Notes: generated by a model not told the origin, from the sequence alone. DNA of 60,000 bases from Mesostigma viride (GCA_009746045.1 RPFO01000406.1:2036287-2096286), one strand, 5' to 3'; positions 48,628-59,343 are shown, counted from the first letter of the stretch. Numbers and translations are program-made.

Positions 48628-50943
48628 GTGTGTAATGAAGCTGCTAGTGACAGCAGTGAGGGGCAGCCCCATGCTCTAGTGAAAGAGCCTATTGGACACG
48701 ATGGGGCAAGCTTGGTTACCACAGAGAGTATGCCAGCTGTAGCTGCAGTAGTTACTCGCCAACGTGCCCGCCATGGCGGTGCTGAGCCTGAGGTAGGACC
48801 TGGTGATGTGGACCCAGGTGGATCTCAGAAGCATTCTGACCGTGCAGGACTGACACAGGATGGTCAGGATGAGGATAGGGCTGGAGACAGTCTGACAGGC
48901 ACGACCCTGGTGCCTCCTGTACATAAGGGATCTGTACATACCTTGAGTGCTAATAATGGCAATAAAAGGTTTTCTCTCTTGTATGACATTGCCTCAAGGT
49001 TGCATACCATGTTTGGCCATGCAGCTCAGTCTTTGCAAGTTGCTAGACGGCTGGGAGGAAGTGAGTTGTACTCCATCTGCCAACAGGTTGCTCAAGCTTG
49101 CAAGTGCAGGCTAGTTGCTAGAAAGCCCAAGCAGTCTCATGCCAGGACTCCTATTTTGCAGCCAGGCCATGTGCAGGTAGATATTCAGAGAATCAGGGGT
49201 TTGAAGCTGCTGGTGGCAGTGGACAGATATACCAAGTACAAGACCCTAGAGATCCTGCCTGACATGGAGAAGCCTACATTGATTGCTGCTCTGAAGTTGA
49301 CAAGGAGCAGGTACCCTGGGTTGGAGTTGTTGCAGTGTGACATTCAGTTTGAGTGCTGTGAGAACCTGCCAGAGTTTCCAGAGTTGCTGATTACACCCAG
49401 GGAGAGCCACGGCCAGCAAGGGGTGGTGGAGAGAGCCATCCAAGAGATCAAGACTGTGCTGCTGGTGGAGAGGATTCCAAGGACGTCATCTGCCATTGTG
49501 ACATCTGCATGGCTACGTTCTGTGGAGGACAGGCTGAACCTGAGGACTCCCATGTTCTTTGGTGACATTGCCATCAATCCTCTTATGCTGCATACCAGGA
49601 TGCTGACAGCTGATGCTGAGCAGGCATGGAAGGAGAAGCTAGAGGCCAAGTTCCTCAAGCTGAGGCAGAAAGACAAGGGCTGGAGTGTCCTATAACCTAA
49701 CGTTGGACAACAGGTTGTTGTGTGGAAGGAACCAAGCTTTCCAGGGAAACGTGGCAGCTGGCATGATGGGGTGGTGACCCGAGTAGAAGCCGCTGGCCAT
49801 AAGTGCTGGGTGGCCATTAATGGCTCCCAAGCAGTGCACCGTCTGTCCTGGTCAAAGATCCGTCCCCGGGGAGGTAATCAAGGAGGCCTCTTCCAGGTGC
49901 CCGCTGGTGTACAAGGCGGGGGTGACGTGGAGCTTCCTGATCAGGGTGCTACAGCTGTATCGAGCCCTCAGGGTGACCCTGGCCCGGCCCCTGGGGTACC
50001 TTCACATACGGTGGTTGGGCAAGCAGGCGGACAGGCTGCACCTCCGGAACGGCCCGACACCAGGCCTAGGGGTGTGCGTCTATCAGATATTGTACAGGCT
50101 TTGCAAAGAGCCAAGAAGGAGCCTAAGGTGTCCAAGCTTGTCCAGTTGGATGAACCTGAGGTAGCTGCCATGGAGATAGATACCAATGCACAGGTTTCTG
50201 TCATGGGACCTCAGCATACAGGAGAACTGCTGGTCGGAGAACCAAGTTGCCCCTGGGTGTCTGATTTCAGTGGTAGGACGCATCTAAGGGTGTTGGGAGA
50301 GGTTACTGCCCCTGTCATGGGTGTGGATGTGACCTTCCTTGTCCTAGAGGACTATGATGGCCCTGTGATTTTGGGTCAGAATTTTCTGGGCAATCCTGGG
50401 ATTTCTATCAGAGCTACAGCTCTGAGAAGAGATGGCTGGGGGATGATTCCCCTAGAAAATTTCAGGACAACATTTCCAGTCAGGTGCAGGGCCAAGCCAG
50501 TCAAGGGTGTAAAATGGGACGAAGGGGAGGTGCCCCCAGCGGCCAGTTTGGTGATTCCAGCTGTGTTGCACCCCAGCAGTATTGGCATAACTCACAGGAG
50601 CCTTGCTGCACACTCTCCTTTGACATATGACCAGCTGGTCCAAGAGATGAGCTCGCCTACTTTGTTTGAGGCTTGGAAGCTCGCCTTCTCCAAGGCACTG
50701 GAGGAGTGGTTGCAGTTTGAGTGTGCTGCACCAACAGACAGACGTCCCCCAGCATCAAGGAAGCTTGCTTTGAGATTTGTGCTGAAGAGGAAGGTTGTGG
50801 ATGAGGTATCAGTGCCCCATGTCAGGCCTGTCCTGAATGAGTATCACGGCACGGGGAGTCTGCCAGGAGAGGAGCTATACACGCCAGGGATGCTACACGA
50901 CACATGGAGAATTTTGCTATATGTCTCTACGTGGGGTTGCTGA
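48628..50943 (+). pseudogene. Copia-like integrase and protease-like domain, start of RT (outer element)
   Basis: One frame broken by a TAA at 49,693-49,695. Integrase: HHCC (RLHTMFGHAAQ ... CQQVAQACKC), DDE (HVQVDIQRI, LLQCDIQFE, GQQGVVERAIQEIK). After the TAA the C-terminal domain continues (NVGQQVVVWKEPSFPGKR ... RLSWSKIRP). The protease-like domain follows at about 50,160-50,410: AMEIDTNAQVSVM (D-T-N-A), VSDFSGRTH, PVILGQNFLGNPGISI. RT begins LALRFVLKRKVV ... GEELYTPGM, and a frameshift near 50,925 moves to the next frame. Gag ends before 41,061, so no protease lies upstream of integrase. Start codon unclear (frame open from about 41,085 across the inner insertion). Confidence 0.85.
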
Positions 50944-51299
50944 ACAGGGGAGCAGCTATGTCATCAGTGCTGCTGGACTTCAAGAGGGCATTTTTAAAAT
51001 CTGATCCAGAAGTGGCCAGGAGGGTGTGGAAGCAGGATGAGCCTTACTGTGTTGAGGTGCCTGCCATCTGGAAGCTGGAGCTGCATCAACAATTCCTGGT
51101 TATTCTGAAGGGCCTGGAAGGACTCAGGTCGAGCCCAATCATCTGGAGACTCACGCTGCAGGAAGCTCTGATCAGTGAGTGTGGCTTGAGAGTGTCTTCA
51201 GTTGATCCCTGTTTGCTGCTGGCCCAATGGGAGGGTCTGCCAGTGTATGCTAGTTTGCATGGAGATGATCTGCATTTGCTAGCCCCACGACCTGGCTGA
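50904..51299 (+). pseudogene. Copia-like RT core, frameshifted segment (outer element)
   Basis: VLLDFKRAFLKSDPEVARRV (first catalytic Asp), then VDPCLLLAQWEGLPVYASLH and GDDLHLL (HGDD, as in the inner element). It shifts frame near 51,295 to KKFIPVISGKFSLGKELWQE, which continues in the next segment. Confidence 0.85.
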
Positions 51300-52174
51300 A
51301 GAAGTTTATTCCTGTCATCAGTGGCAAGTTTTCACTGGGCAAGGAGCTGTGGCAGGAGCCCAACAAGCCTGTAGTGTTCTGTGGAATGCAGGCTACCCTG
51401 TTCAGGAGGGACGGGGAGTGGAGTATCAGGCTTCAGGCTGGAGGAGATTATAAACAGACCATTGTGAAGGCCTTGCCAGAGAAGATCACCCAGGCTGCAG
51501 GACCTGAGTTGAGAGGCATGTGGGCCTGGTTTGCCAGCATCTGTGGTCCGTCTTTGATGGTCCATAGCAGAATGCCTGATGAGGTGCTTGAGGATGAGAA
51601 GCCTCGAGTCATAGCCCGGTTGGTGGAGAGTACCCCTGATCTGATTTTGTCTGGGATTGACTTTACCCAGCCTATCACCTTGGAGATCTTTGTTGACAGT
51701 TCCATGGATGCTCGCCAGGTTACCAAGGTCAGGGGGAGATCTGCTGCTCTGTTTGCTTTTTATCAGAGCAGGGCAAGTTTGTTCAGCTGGTACAGCAGAC
51801 TGCAGAAGAGGGTCTGTATCAGTTCAGATGTGGCAGAATGCAGGGCCATATGCGAGGGGATCCAGTCCAGCCTGTACATAAAGGAGTTAATGCTGGAGCT
51901 GGCTTCAGTTACCCCTTGGACCTTGCAGATGGAGACGTTGTTGCTAACAGACAGCATGGGTATGGTCCAGTTTGTTCACAAGCAGCTGGCCAGGAGCCGG
52001 GACCTGGATTATTTGTTGCTGAAGGAGTTGGCCAGTTTGGTTGACTTGAAGCATATCCCTGGCGGGGAGAACCCTGCTGATGCATTGACAAAGCTGCCAC
52101 ACAAGGCCCCAGCCCAGTACAATGTACTGAGGAAGCTCATGAATGCTGACTGTCAAGTCGGTCTATCTGCCTAA
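51300..52174 (+). CDS. Copia-like RT C-terminal part and RNase H (outer element)
   Basis: The frame is open before the Met at 51,374 (KFSLGKELWQEPNKPVVFCG). RNase H: EIFVDSSMDARQVTKVRGRS ... LFSWYSRLQKRVCISSDVAE, CRAICEGIQSSLYIKELMLE, LLTDSMGMVQFVH, and ENPADALTKLPHK. Matches the inner element end to end. Stop at 52,172-52,174. Confidence 0.85.
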
Positions 52175-52903
52175 AAGCTGAGAGCTGGGTGCTTAAGTCT
52201 CTGGATATCAGGCTGGGAGCTTGATTGTACATAATCCTGAGCACACCTTGAGGGGTGAGACATGTCTCTGGTGTGGGAATGTCTGACATTGTCTCTGATG
52301 GAGAGATGTCTATCTGGGGTTTTCATCTCAGTCTGAGGTTTCCCCAGATCTGTGGTTTGTGGGCGGGGTTCGATTCCCTGGTGCCGTCTTAAGGCGGAGT
52401 TTCACGGACTGGCTGACCCATCCACCATGCTGGTGAGGTGGCGACAGGTCCCCTGATTTTCCACGGTTGGAACGAGTATGGGAGCTTGTGTTTTGCATGT
52501 GCTTCGCGTAGATGTTGTGTCTGGTTCGATAAGGGGCAGCAGACCGGCGCCGACTCCCGTCTGGGGTCAGCAATGTTTTCTGATGAGCTGTTGTGGGTGA
52601 TCTGTGGGGTTTCGCCTAAGGTCCTGAAGGTTGTACATACTTCTCAAGTTCTTAGCTGAACACCTATGGGCTGCCACAGTTGGCCAACCTCTTGTACATG
52701 GGTAACACAACGAGCTTCCCGTGAAGGGATAGGGACTCATTGTAATTTGTTTGTGCTCCTGAGCCAGTATGGGTGCTATGTACATATAATAAGGAATCCA
52801 AGCTGACTGTCATGCCCAGCGGGTTGTGACTTGTAGTCGGGGAGGATGTCCAGTACCCATTGTGTGTGTTTGTATGTAGACTTGTGTGAGCTGCTACAGC
52901 TCA
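52175..52903. other. 3' untranslated region of the outer element, with a T-arm-like hairpin
   Basis: No frame of interest. At 52,364-52,380 CGGGGTTCGATTCCCTG folds as a perfect tRNA T-arm (5-bp stem, 7-base loop), followed by the hairpin CCGTC-TTAA-GGCGG, but no matching acceptor strand exists upstream. Confidence 0.5.
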
Positions 52904-52920
52904 AGAAAAGAAAGGATTGG
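52904..52920 (+). other. polypurine tract of the outer element
   Basis: AAGAAAAGAAAGGATTGG-type purine run directly before AGTTAACG of the 3' LTR. It fixes the LTR boundary. Confidence 0.85.
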
Positions 52921-53610
52921 AGTTAACGCCAAGCGCATTGGCGTGATCCTGATTCGGCATATCTCTGCGATTCCAGCGGCACCGGAACGAGTTCATTCCG
53001 ACAAGTATCAAGAAAGTTATGGCGTTCCGACTTCCCGGTCGCGCGCGAGCGCGAGCCGGCTGTTCTTCTAAGTCGGACGTGAATATTTGCCGACGACATA
53101 TGGGTCGACAGTAATTCCTGGCTGACAGGAATTAGGTGCTGTACCTACGACGGTATTGGATTAATACGTCGTACGCAGGAAATAGGAACCTTAACCTGTG
53201 GTCTGGTACCGCAGGCTTAGTCCTGGACTTCTAGGTGCAGATGCAATAGTCACTGTGGACTGTGCTCTGTGGTCATTGTGCCTGTATGGCAGACCTACTG
53301 TATAGGAGTTGAGCGCTGTACAGGTAGTGAATACTGTACCGGGGGTGTTATTACTGAGCAGGCCTCCTAGGCTGCTCAGGACTAGCAAGCACAGTGCACA
53401 AGTATATAAACAATAGGCCAGTGCCGAATGGGCATCTCTTGCGAGCCCGCCTCACGTGTTGTGCCTTGACTTGGCAAGCGCGTGTACAAGCCTCAAGTGT
53501 GTGAGCGCTGTAACATTATCCGATTTTAACAAAGCTCCGTTTCCAACCATATCACACATTGCTGCATTGCAACCATATCCTTCACATTGCGTGTGATAAG
53601 AACGTTAACT
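52921..53610 (+). repeat. outer Copia-like 3' LTR, copy before the gap
   Basis: 690 bp; lacks five bases present in the other copies (in GGGG, GGG and a TTG context). Followed by CAATG and the resumed ORF1 (53,611-53,698). Confidence 0.88.
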
Positions 53611-53698
53611 CAATGCCTCGCCATCGGCATCGCCTGACCCTAAACGCGCCTGCTCCGCCGACAAAACAGGAGGGCCACGCTTCTCTGAACCGCGCTTT

Positions 53699-53723
53699 NN
53701 NNNNNNNNNNNNNNNNNNNNNNN
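53699..53723. other. assembly gap (25 N)
   Basis: Run of N. Sequence to its left (52,579-53,698) is repeated to its right (53,724-54,848). Confidence 1.
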
Positions 53724-54848
53724 TCTGATGAGCTGTTGTGGGTGATCTGTGGGGTTTCGCCTAAGGTCCTGAAGGTTGTACATACTTCTCAAGTTCTTAG
53801 CTGAACACCTATGGGCTGCCACAGTTGGCCAACCTCTTGTACATGGGTAACACAACGAGCTTCCCGTGAAGGGATAGGGACTCATTGTAATTTGTTTGTG
53901 CTCCTGAGCCAGTATGGGTGCTATGTACATATAATAAGGAATCCAAGCTGACTGTCATGCCCAGCGGGTTGTGACTTGTAGTCGGGGAGGATGTCCAGTA
54001 CCCATTGTGTGTGTTTGTATGTAGACTTGTGTGAGCTGCTACAGCTCAAGAAAAGAAAGGATTGGAGTTAACGCCAAGCGCATTGGCGTGATCCTGATTC
54101 GGCATATCTCTGCGATTCCAGCGGCACCGGAACGAGTTCATTCCGACAAGTATCAAGAAAGTTATGGCGTTCCGACTTCCCGGTCGCGCGCGAGCGCGAG
54201 CCGGCTGTTCTTCTAAGTCGGACGTGAATATTTGCCGACGACATATGGGGTCGACAGTAATTCCTGGGCTGACAGGAATTAGGTGCTGTACCTACGACGG
54301 TATTGGATTAATACGTCGTACGCAGGAAATAGGAACCTTAACCTGTGGTCTGTTGGTACCGCAGGCTTAGTCCTGGACTTCTAGGTGCAGATGCAATAGT
54401 CACTGTGGACTGTGCTCTGTGGTCATTGTGCCTGTATGGCAGACCTACTGTATAGGAGTTGAGCGCTGTACAGGTAGTGAATACTGTACCGGGGGTGTTA
54501 TTACTGAGCAGGCCTCCTAGGCTGCTCAGGACTAGCAAGCACAGTGCACAAGTATATAAACAATAGGCCAGTGCCGAATGGGCATCTCTTGCGAGCCCGC
54601 CTCACGTGTTGTGCCTTGACTTGGCAAGCGCGTGTACAAGCCTCAAGTGTGTGAGCGCTGTAACATTATCCGATTTTAACAAAGCTCCGTTTCCAACCAT
54701 ATCACACATTGCTGCATTGCAACCATATCCTTCACATTGCGTGTGATAAGAACGTTAACTCAATGCCTCGCCATCGGCATCGCCTGACCCTAAACGCGCC
54801 TGCTCCGCCGACAAAACAGGAGGGCCACGCTTCTCTGAACCGCGCTTT
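53724..54848. repeat. duplicate of 52,579-53,698, probably an assembly artefact
   Basis: 1,125 bp against 1,120 bp, collinear. The differences noted are five deleted bases in the left copy, mostly in homopolymers. It repeats the 3' untranslated region, polypurine tract, LTR (54,066-54,760), CAATG and the start of ORF1. Confidence 0.85.
54066..54760 (+). repeat. outer Copia-like LTR, copy after the gap
   Basis: 695 bp, closer to the 5' LTR (697 bp) than the copy at 52,921. Followed by CAATG (54,761-54,765), the true junction with ORF1. Confidence 0.9.
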
Positions 54849-55975
54849 CGGCCCCTACCTTTCCAGGTCGATGCTCACGACTGGACCAACATGTCTCCGG
54901 CCGATGCTCTGCACTGCATCTTCTTCGGGGACTACGCCTCGCTTTACGACCTGTGCCTCCATCTCCACGACAACAATCGCCTCCTCCTCCCGGACGGCCG
55001 CCGATGGAACGATATCCGCCTGCTGTTCGGGCCGGTGCCCTCGCCTTCAACTCCAGCATGCCGTCCTCAACTCCCTTCTCCAGCGCTCTGACGGCGAGAT
55101 CTGGGCTCCATCCATCTCCGCCCCCACCCTCCGTTCCATCCTCATGGAAGCCTTTCAGCAGCACGTGACCCCCCTTGCTGCTGACGTCGCAGCAATGGGT
55201 GGCCCGCTGGCTGCTGAACTTCCTCACCTCACCGCCACCTCCACTGCCATTTCCGCCTCCACTGCCGACATCCAAGCCCAGCTCCTCGACCTCGACCACC
55301 GCCTTCAAGCCACCGCCACCGCCCTTGAGAGCTTGCATGACACGGCCGCCGGCCTCACCGCCCAGGCGGTGAAGGACATGCGGCCGCCCAGCCGGCGCCT
55401 GCTGGCCCGGCCGGCGATGCTCCCTCCACCTGGGCGGACTTGCTTAAGCAGCACACCACCTCCACCACCTCCACCATCTCGGCACAACTCAAGCAACAAG
55501 CCCTCGACCTTCGCGAGGAAGCCGACATCGCCCGGCGCAGCCACAATGTCATCGTCAAGCACTTCGACCAGCCGGCAGGTGAGACCTCCACGAGCCTTCT
55601 TGAGGCATTTAAGCGCGACATTTTTGCCCCCATGCTACTCACTGGTGAGCTGGACATGTCGGCTGTCCGCCTCCCCCGCGCGCAGGGGAAGGCTGGCCCG
55701 GCACCCGTGCTCCTCACCTTTAAGTACATGGCGGACAAGCTGTCGTTCCTTAAATGCCGCAAGAAGCTCTCGAGGACTCGGTTCACGATGGACGACGACT
55801 TGACCCTGGCCCGGCAACAGCGGCGACGCGAGCCGGCTATGGCCGACCTACCTTCAGCTCCGGCAGAGCGCAGGGGGGAAGCCGGTATACTGGAGGGGGG
55901 CGGTCATCCACGTTCCCTGGCAGCCCCCTCCTGCCACCTCAGACTATAGGTCCGAATCCATACCAGTAGTGTAGA
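54761..55975 (+). pseudogene. ORF1 unit A, remainder
   Basis: Continues from 38,066: helical part DYASLYDLCLHLHDNNRLLL (shifted frames), SDGEIWAPSISAPTLRSILM, coiled coil STADIQAQLLDLDHRLQATA, then in another frame LKQQALDLREEADIARRSHN, ELDMSAVRLPRAQGKAGPAP, LLTFKYMADKLSFLKCRKKL and FTMDDDLTLARQQRRRE. Frameshifts near 55,040, 55,380 and 55,830 are mostly shared with unit B. LINE ORF1-type protein, non-functional here. Confidence 0.8.
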
Positions 55976-56075
55976 TTAGTCAGGCTTAGCCTACTATAGC
56001 ATGTGGCCCACGCGCATGTGCGCCCATAATGGCCCCCATGGATGTTGCCTTCAAAATTTAGCCAAGCCATGCCTA

Positions 56076-56095
56076 TATAATACACATAGCCCTGA
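56076..56095 (+). promoter_or_regulatory. TATA-like motif at the unit junction
   Basis: gcctatataatacacatagc lies just before the leader of unit B; the same motif occurs at 57,703-57,722 before unit C. It could act as a promoter for the repeated units, but it may only be the 3' end of the preceding unit. Confidence 0.3.
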
Positions 56096-56246
56096 GCCAC
56101 GAGCCACGAGGTAGCCATGGCTGACGGCGGAGCTCATAACTTTTACGTTTGAGCACCGAATTTAGCTGTGAATATCACTATCGCTTCGTCTTTCTAAGAC
56201 GCACATGCTGATATAATTTTCCGAATCTATTACGCAATATATTTAT

Positions 56247-57603
56247 ATGACGAGCAAACGTCCTTTGACGCAACGTAGTTTAGCGGACGCGCTCGGCCAT
56301 GAAAATGCGGCAGCTGCGGCTGCAGCTGTGCCAGCTCCGGCAGGCAGCGGTGACACTAGTCGTGCACTGGTGGTCGCCCAGCAACCTCCCGGGCTTAATG
56401 CCTCGCCATCGGCATCGCCTGACCCGAAACGCACCCGCTCAGCCGACAAAACAGGAGGGTCCCGCCCCTCTGAACCACGCTTTCGGCCCCTACCTTTCCA
56501 GGTCGATGATCACGACTGGACCAACATGTCTCCGTCCGATGCTCTGTGGTGCATCTTCTTCGGGACTACGCCTCGCTTTACGACCTGTGCCTCCATCTCC
56601 ACGACAGCAATGGCCTCCTCCTCCCTGACGGCCGCCGATGGAACAACATCAGCACGCTGTTCGGGTGCGCCCGCCCCCAAGTCCAGCACACCATCCTCAA
56701 CTCCCTTCTCCAGCGCTCTGACGGCGAGATCTGGGCTCCATCCATCTCCGCCCCCGCCCTCCGTTCCATCCTCACGGAAGCCTTCCAGCAGCACGTGACC
56801 CCCCTTGCTGCTGACGTCGCAGCAATGGGTGGCCCGCTGGCTGCTGAACTTCCTCACCTCACCGCCACCTCCACTGCCATTTCCGCCTCCACTGCCGACA
56901 TCCAAGCCCAGCTCCTCGACCTCGACCACCGCCTTCAAGCCACCGCCACCGCCCTTGAGAGCTTGCATGACACGGCCGCCGGCCTCACCGCCCAGGCGGT
57001 GAAGGACATGCGGCCGCCCAGCCGGCGCCTGCTGGCCCGGCCGGCGATGCTCCCTCCACCTGGGCGGACTTGCTTAAGCAGCACACCACCTCCACCACCT
57101 CCACCATCTCGGCACAACTCAAGCAACAAGCCCTCGACCTTCGCGAGGAAGCCGACATCGCCCGGCGCAGCCACAATGTCATCGTCAAGCACTTCGACCA
57201 GCCGGCAGGTGAGACCTCCACGAGCCTTCTTGAGGCATTTAAGCGCGACATTTTTGCCCCCATGCTACTCACTGGTGAGCTGGACATGTCGGCTGTCCGC
57301 CTCCCCCGCGCGCAGGGGAAGGCTGGCCCGGCACCCGTGCTCCTCACCTTTAAGTACATGGCGGACAAGCTGTCGTTCCTTAAATGCCGCAAGAAGCTCT
57401 CGAGGACTCGGTTCACGATGGACGACGACTTGACCCTGGCCCGGCAACAGCGGCGACGCGAGCCGGCTATGGCCGACCTACCTTCAGCTCCGGCAGAGCG
57501 CAGGGGGGAAGCCGGTATACTGGAGGGGGCGGTCATCCACGTTCCCTGGCAGCCCCCTCCTGCCACCTCAGACTATAGGTCCGAATCCATACCAGTAGTG
57601 TAG
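56247..57603 (+). pseudogene. ORF1 unit B
   Basis: MTSKRPLTQRSLADALGHEN, an Ala-rich linker, DGEIWAPSISAPALRSILTE, coiled coil, RGKAGPAP-like segment and DDDLTLARQQRRRE, as in unit A. At least three frameshifts. Three codons (gaccacaag) before PWQPPP, present in unit C, are missing in A and B. Confidence 0.85.
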
Positions 57604-57874
57604 ATTAGTCAGGCTTAGCCTACTATAGCATGTGGCCCACGCGCATGTGCGCCCATAATGGCCCCATGGATGTTGCCTTCAAAATTTAGCCAAGCCATGC
57701 CTATATAATACACATAGCCCTGAGCCACGAGCCACGAGGTAGCCATGGCTGACGGCGGAGCTCATAACTTTTACGTTTGAGCACCGAATTTAGCTGTGAA
57801 TATCACTATCGCTTCGTCTTTCTAAGACGCACATGCTGATATAATTTTCCGAATCTATTACGCAATATATTTAT

Positions 57875-59200
57875 ATGACGAGCAAACGTCCTTTGACGCA
57901 ACGTAGTTTAGCGGACGCGCTCGGCCATGAAAATGCGGCAGCTGCGGCTGCAGCTGTGCCAGCTCCGGCAGGCAGCGGTGACACTAGTCGTGCACTGGTG
58001 GTCGCCCAGCAACCTCCCGGGCTTAATGCCTCGCCATCGGCATCGCCTGACCCGAAACGCACCCGCTCAGCCGACAAAACAGGAGGGTCCCGCCCCTCTG
58101 AACCACGCTTTCGGCCCCTACCTTTCCAGGTCGATGATCACGACTGGACCAACATGTCTCCGTCCGATGCTCTGTGGTGCATCTTCTTCGGGACTACGCC
58201 TCGCTTTACGACCTGTGCCTCCATCTCCACGACAACAATCGCCTCCTCCTCCCTGACGGCCGCCGATGGAACAACATCAGCACGCTGTTCGGGTGCGCCC
58301 GCCCCCAAGTCCAGCACACCATCCTCAACTCCCTTCTCCAGCGCTCTGACGGCGAGATCTGGGCTCCATCCATCTCCGCCCCCGCCCTCCGTTCCATCCT
58401 CACGGAAGCCTTCCAGCAGCACGTGACCCCCTTGCTGCTGACGTCGCAGCAATGGGTGGCCCGCTGGCTGCTGAACTTCCTCACCTCACCGCCACCTCCA
58501 CTGCCATTTCCGCCTCCACTGCCGACATCCAAGCCCAGCTCCTCGACCTCGACCATCGCCTTCAAGCCACCGCCACCGCCCTTGAGAGCTTGCATGACAC
58601 GGCCGCCGGCCTCACCGCCCAGGCGGTGAAGGACATCGCCGCCCAGCCGGCATCTGCTGGCCCGGCCGGCAATGCTCCCTCCACCTGGGCAGCACACCAC
58701 CTCCACCACCTCCACCATCTCGGCACAACTCAAGCAACAAGCCCTCGACCTTCGCGAGGAAGCCGACATCGCCCGGCGCAGCCACAATGTCATCGTCAAG
58801 CACTTCGACCAGCCGGCAGGTGAGACCTCCACGAGCCTTCTTGAGGCATTTAAGCGCGACATTTTTGCCCCCATGTTACTCACCGGGTGAGCTGGACATG
58901 TCGGCTGTCCCGGCCTCCCCCGCGCGCGGGGGAAGGCTGGCCCGGCACCCGTGCTCCTCACCTTTAAGTACATGGCGGACAAGCTGTCGTTCCTTAAATG
59001 CCGCAAGAAGCTCTCGGAGACTCGGTTCACGATGGACGACGACTTGACCCTGGCCCAGCAACTGCGGCGACGCGAGCTATGTATGGCCGACCTACCTTCA
59101 GCTCCGGCAGAGCGCAAGGGGGAAGCCGGTATACTGGAGGGGGGCGGTCATCCACGTTGACCACAAGCCCTGGCAGCCCCCTCCTGCCACCTCAGACTAG
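57875..59200 (+). pseudogene. ORF1 unit C
   Basis: Same layout. It differs from B by VKDIAAQPASAGPAGNAPST (the unshifted reading of that block) but has its own deletion near 58,685 and shifts near 58,430 and 58,900. The C-terminus is the best preserved: VIHVDHKPWQPPPATSD with TAG at about 59,200. It ends in an AT-rich tail (aatatatattaaaaatat). Confidence 0.85.
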
Positions 59201-59343
59201 GAATATATATTAAAAATATAATTACTTACAGCAGAGTGAAATCACTCAAACCAAAGCAAACGCCCAGCTATAAACCTATATACAGAGCCATGTCAAAGCT
59301 CTATACTACGATAAGACCAATGGAAACGCCTAACGGGAGGAAC

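Larger units (their letters stand above)
38067..53610 (+). mobile_element. outer Copia-like LTR retrotransposon (nested host)
   Basis: LTRs 38,067-38,763 and 52,921-53,610 (a further copy 54,066-54,760 after the N gap). Ends AGTTAACG...CGTTAACT. CAATG duplications at 38,062-38,066 and 53,611-53,615. A purine tract ends exactly at 52,920. Internal order: unknown ORF (38,857), gag with zinc knuckle (39,874), then integrase, protease-like, RT and RNase H (48,628-52,174). A second Copia-like element (41,093-48,609) sits between gag and pol; without it the length is about 8.0 kb. Pol has one nonsense codon and at least two frameshifts. Confidence 0.9.
56096..59200 (+). repeat. tandem ORF1 array, units B and C (period about 1,628 bp)
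   Basis: Units begin at about 56,096 and 57,723 with gagccacgagccacgagg. A third unit (A) is the one split by the Copia-like element. Identity between neighbours is very high, including shared frame breaks, so the array arose by tandem duplication and not by independent retrotransposition. Confidence 0.88.

Noticed and set aside
52364-52388. Functional tRNA gene
   Set aside because: No complementary acceptor 5' strand, D arm or anticodon arm upstream.
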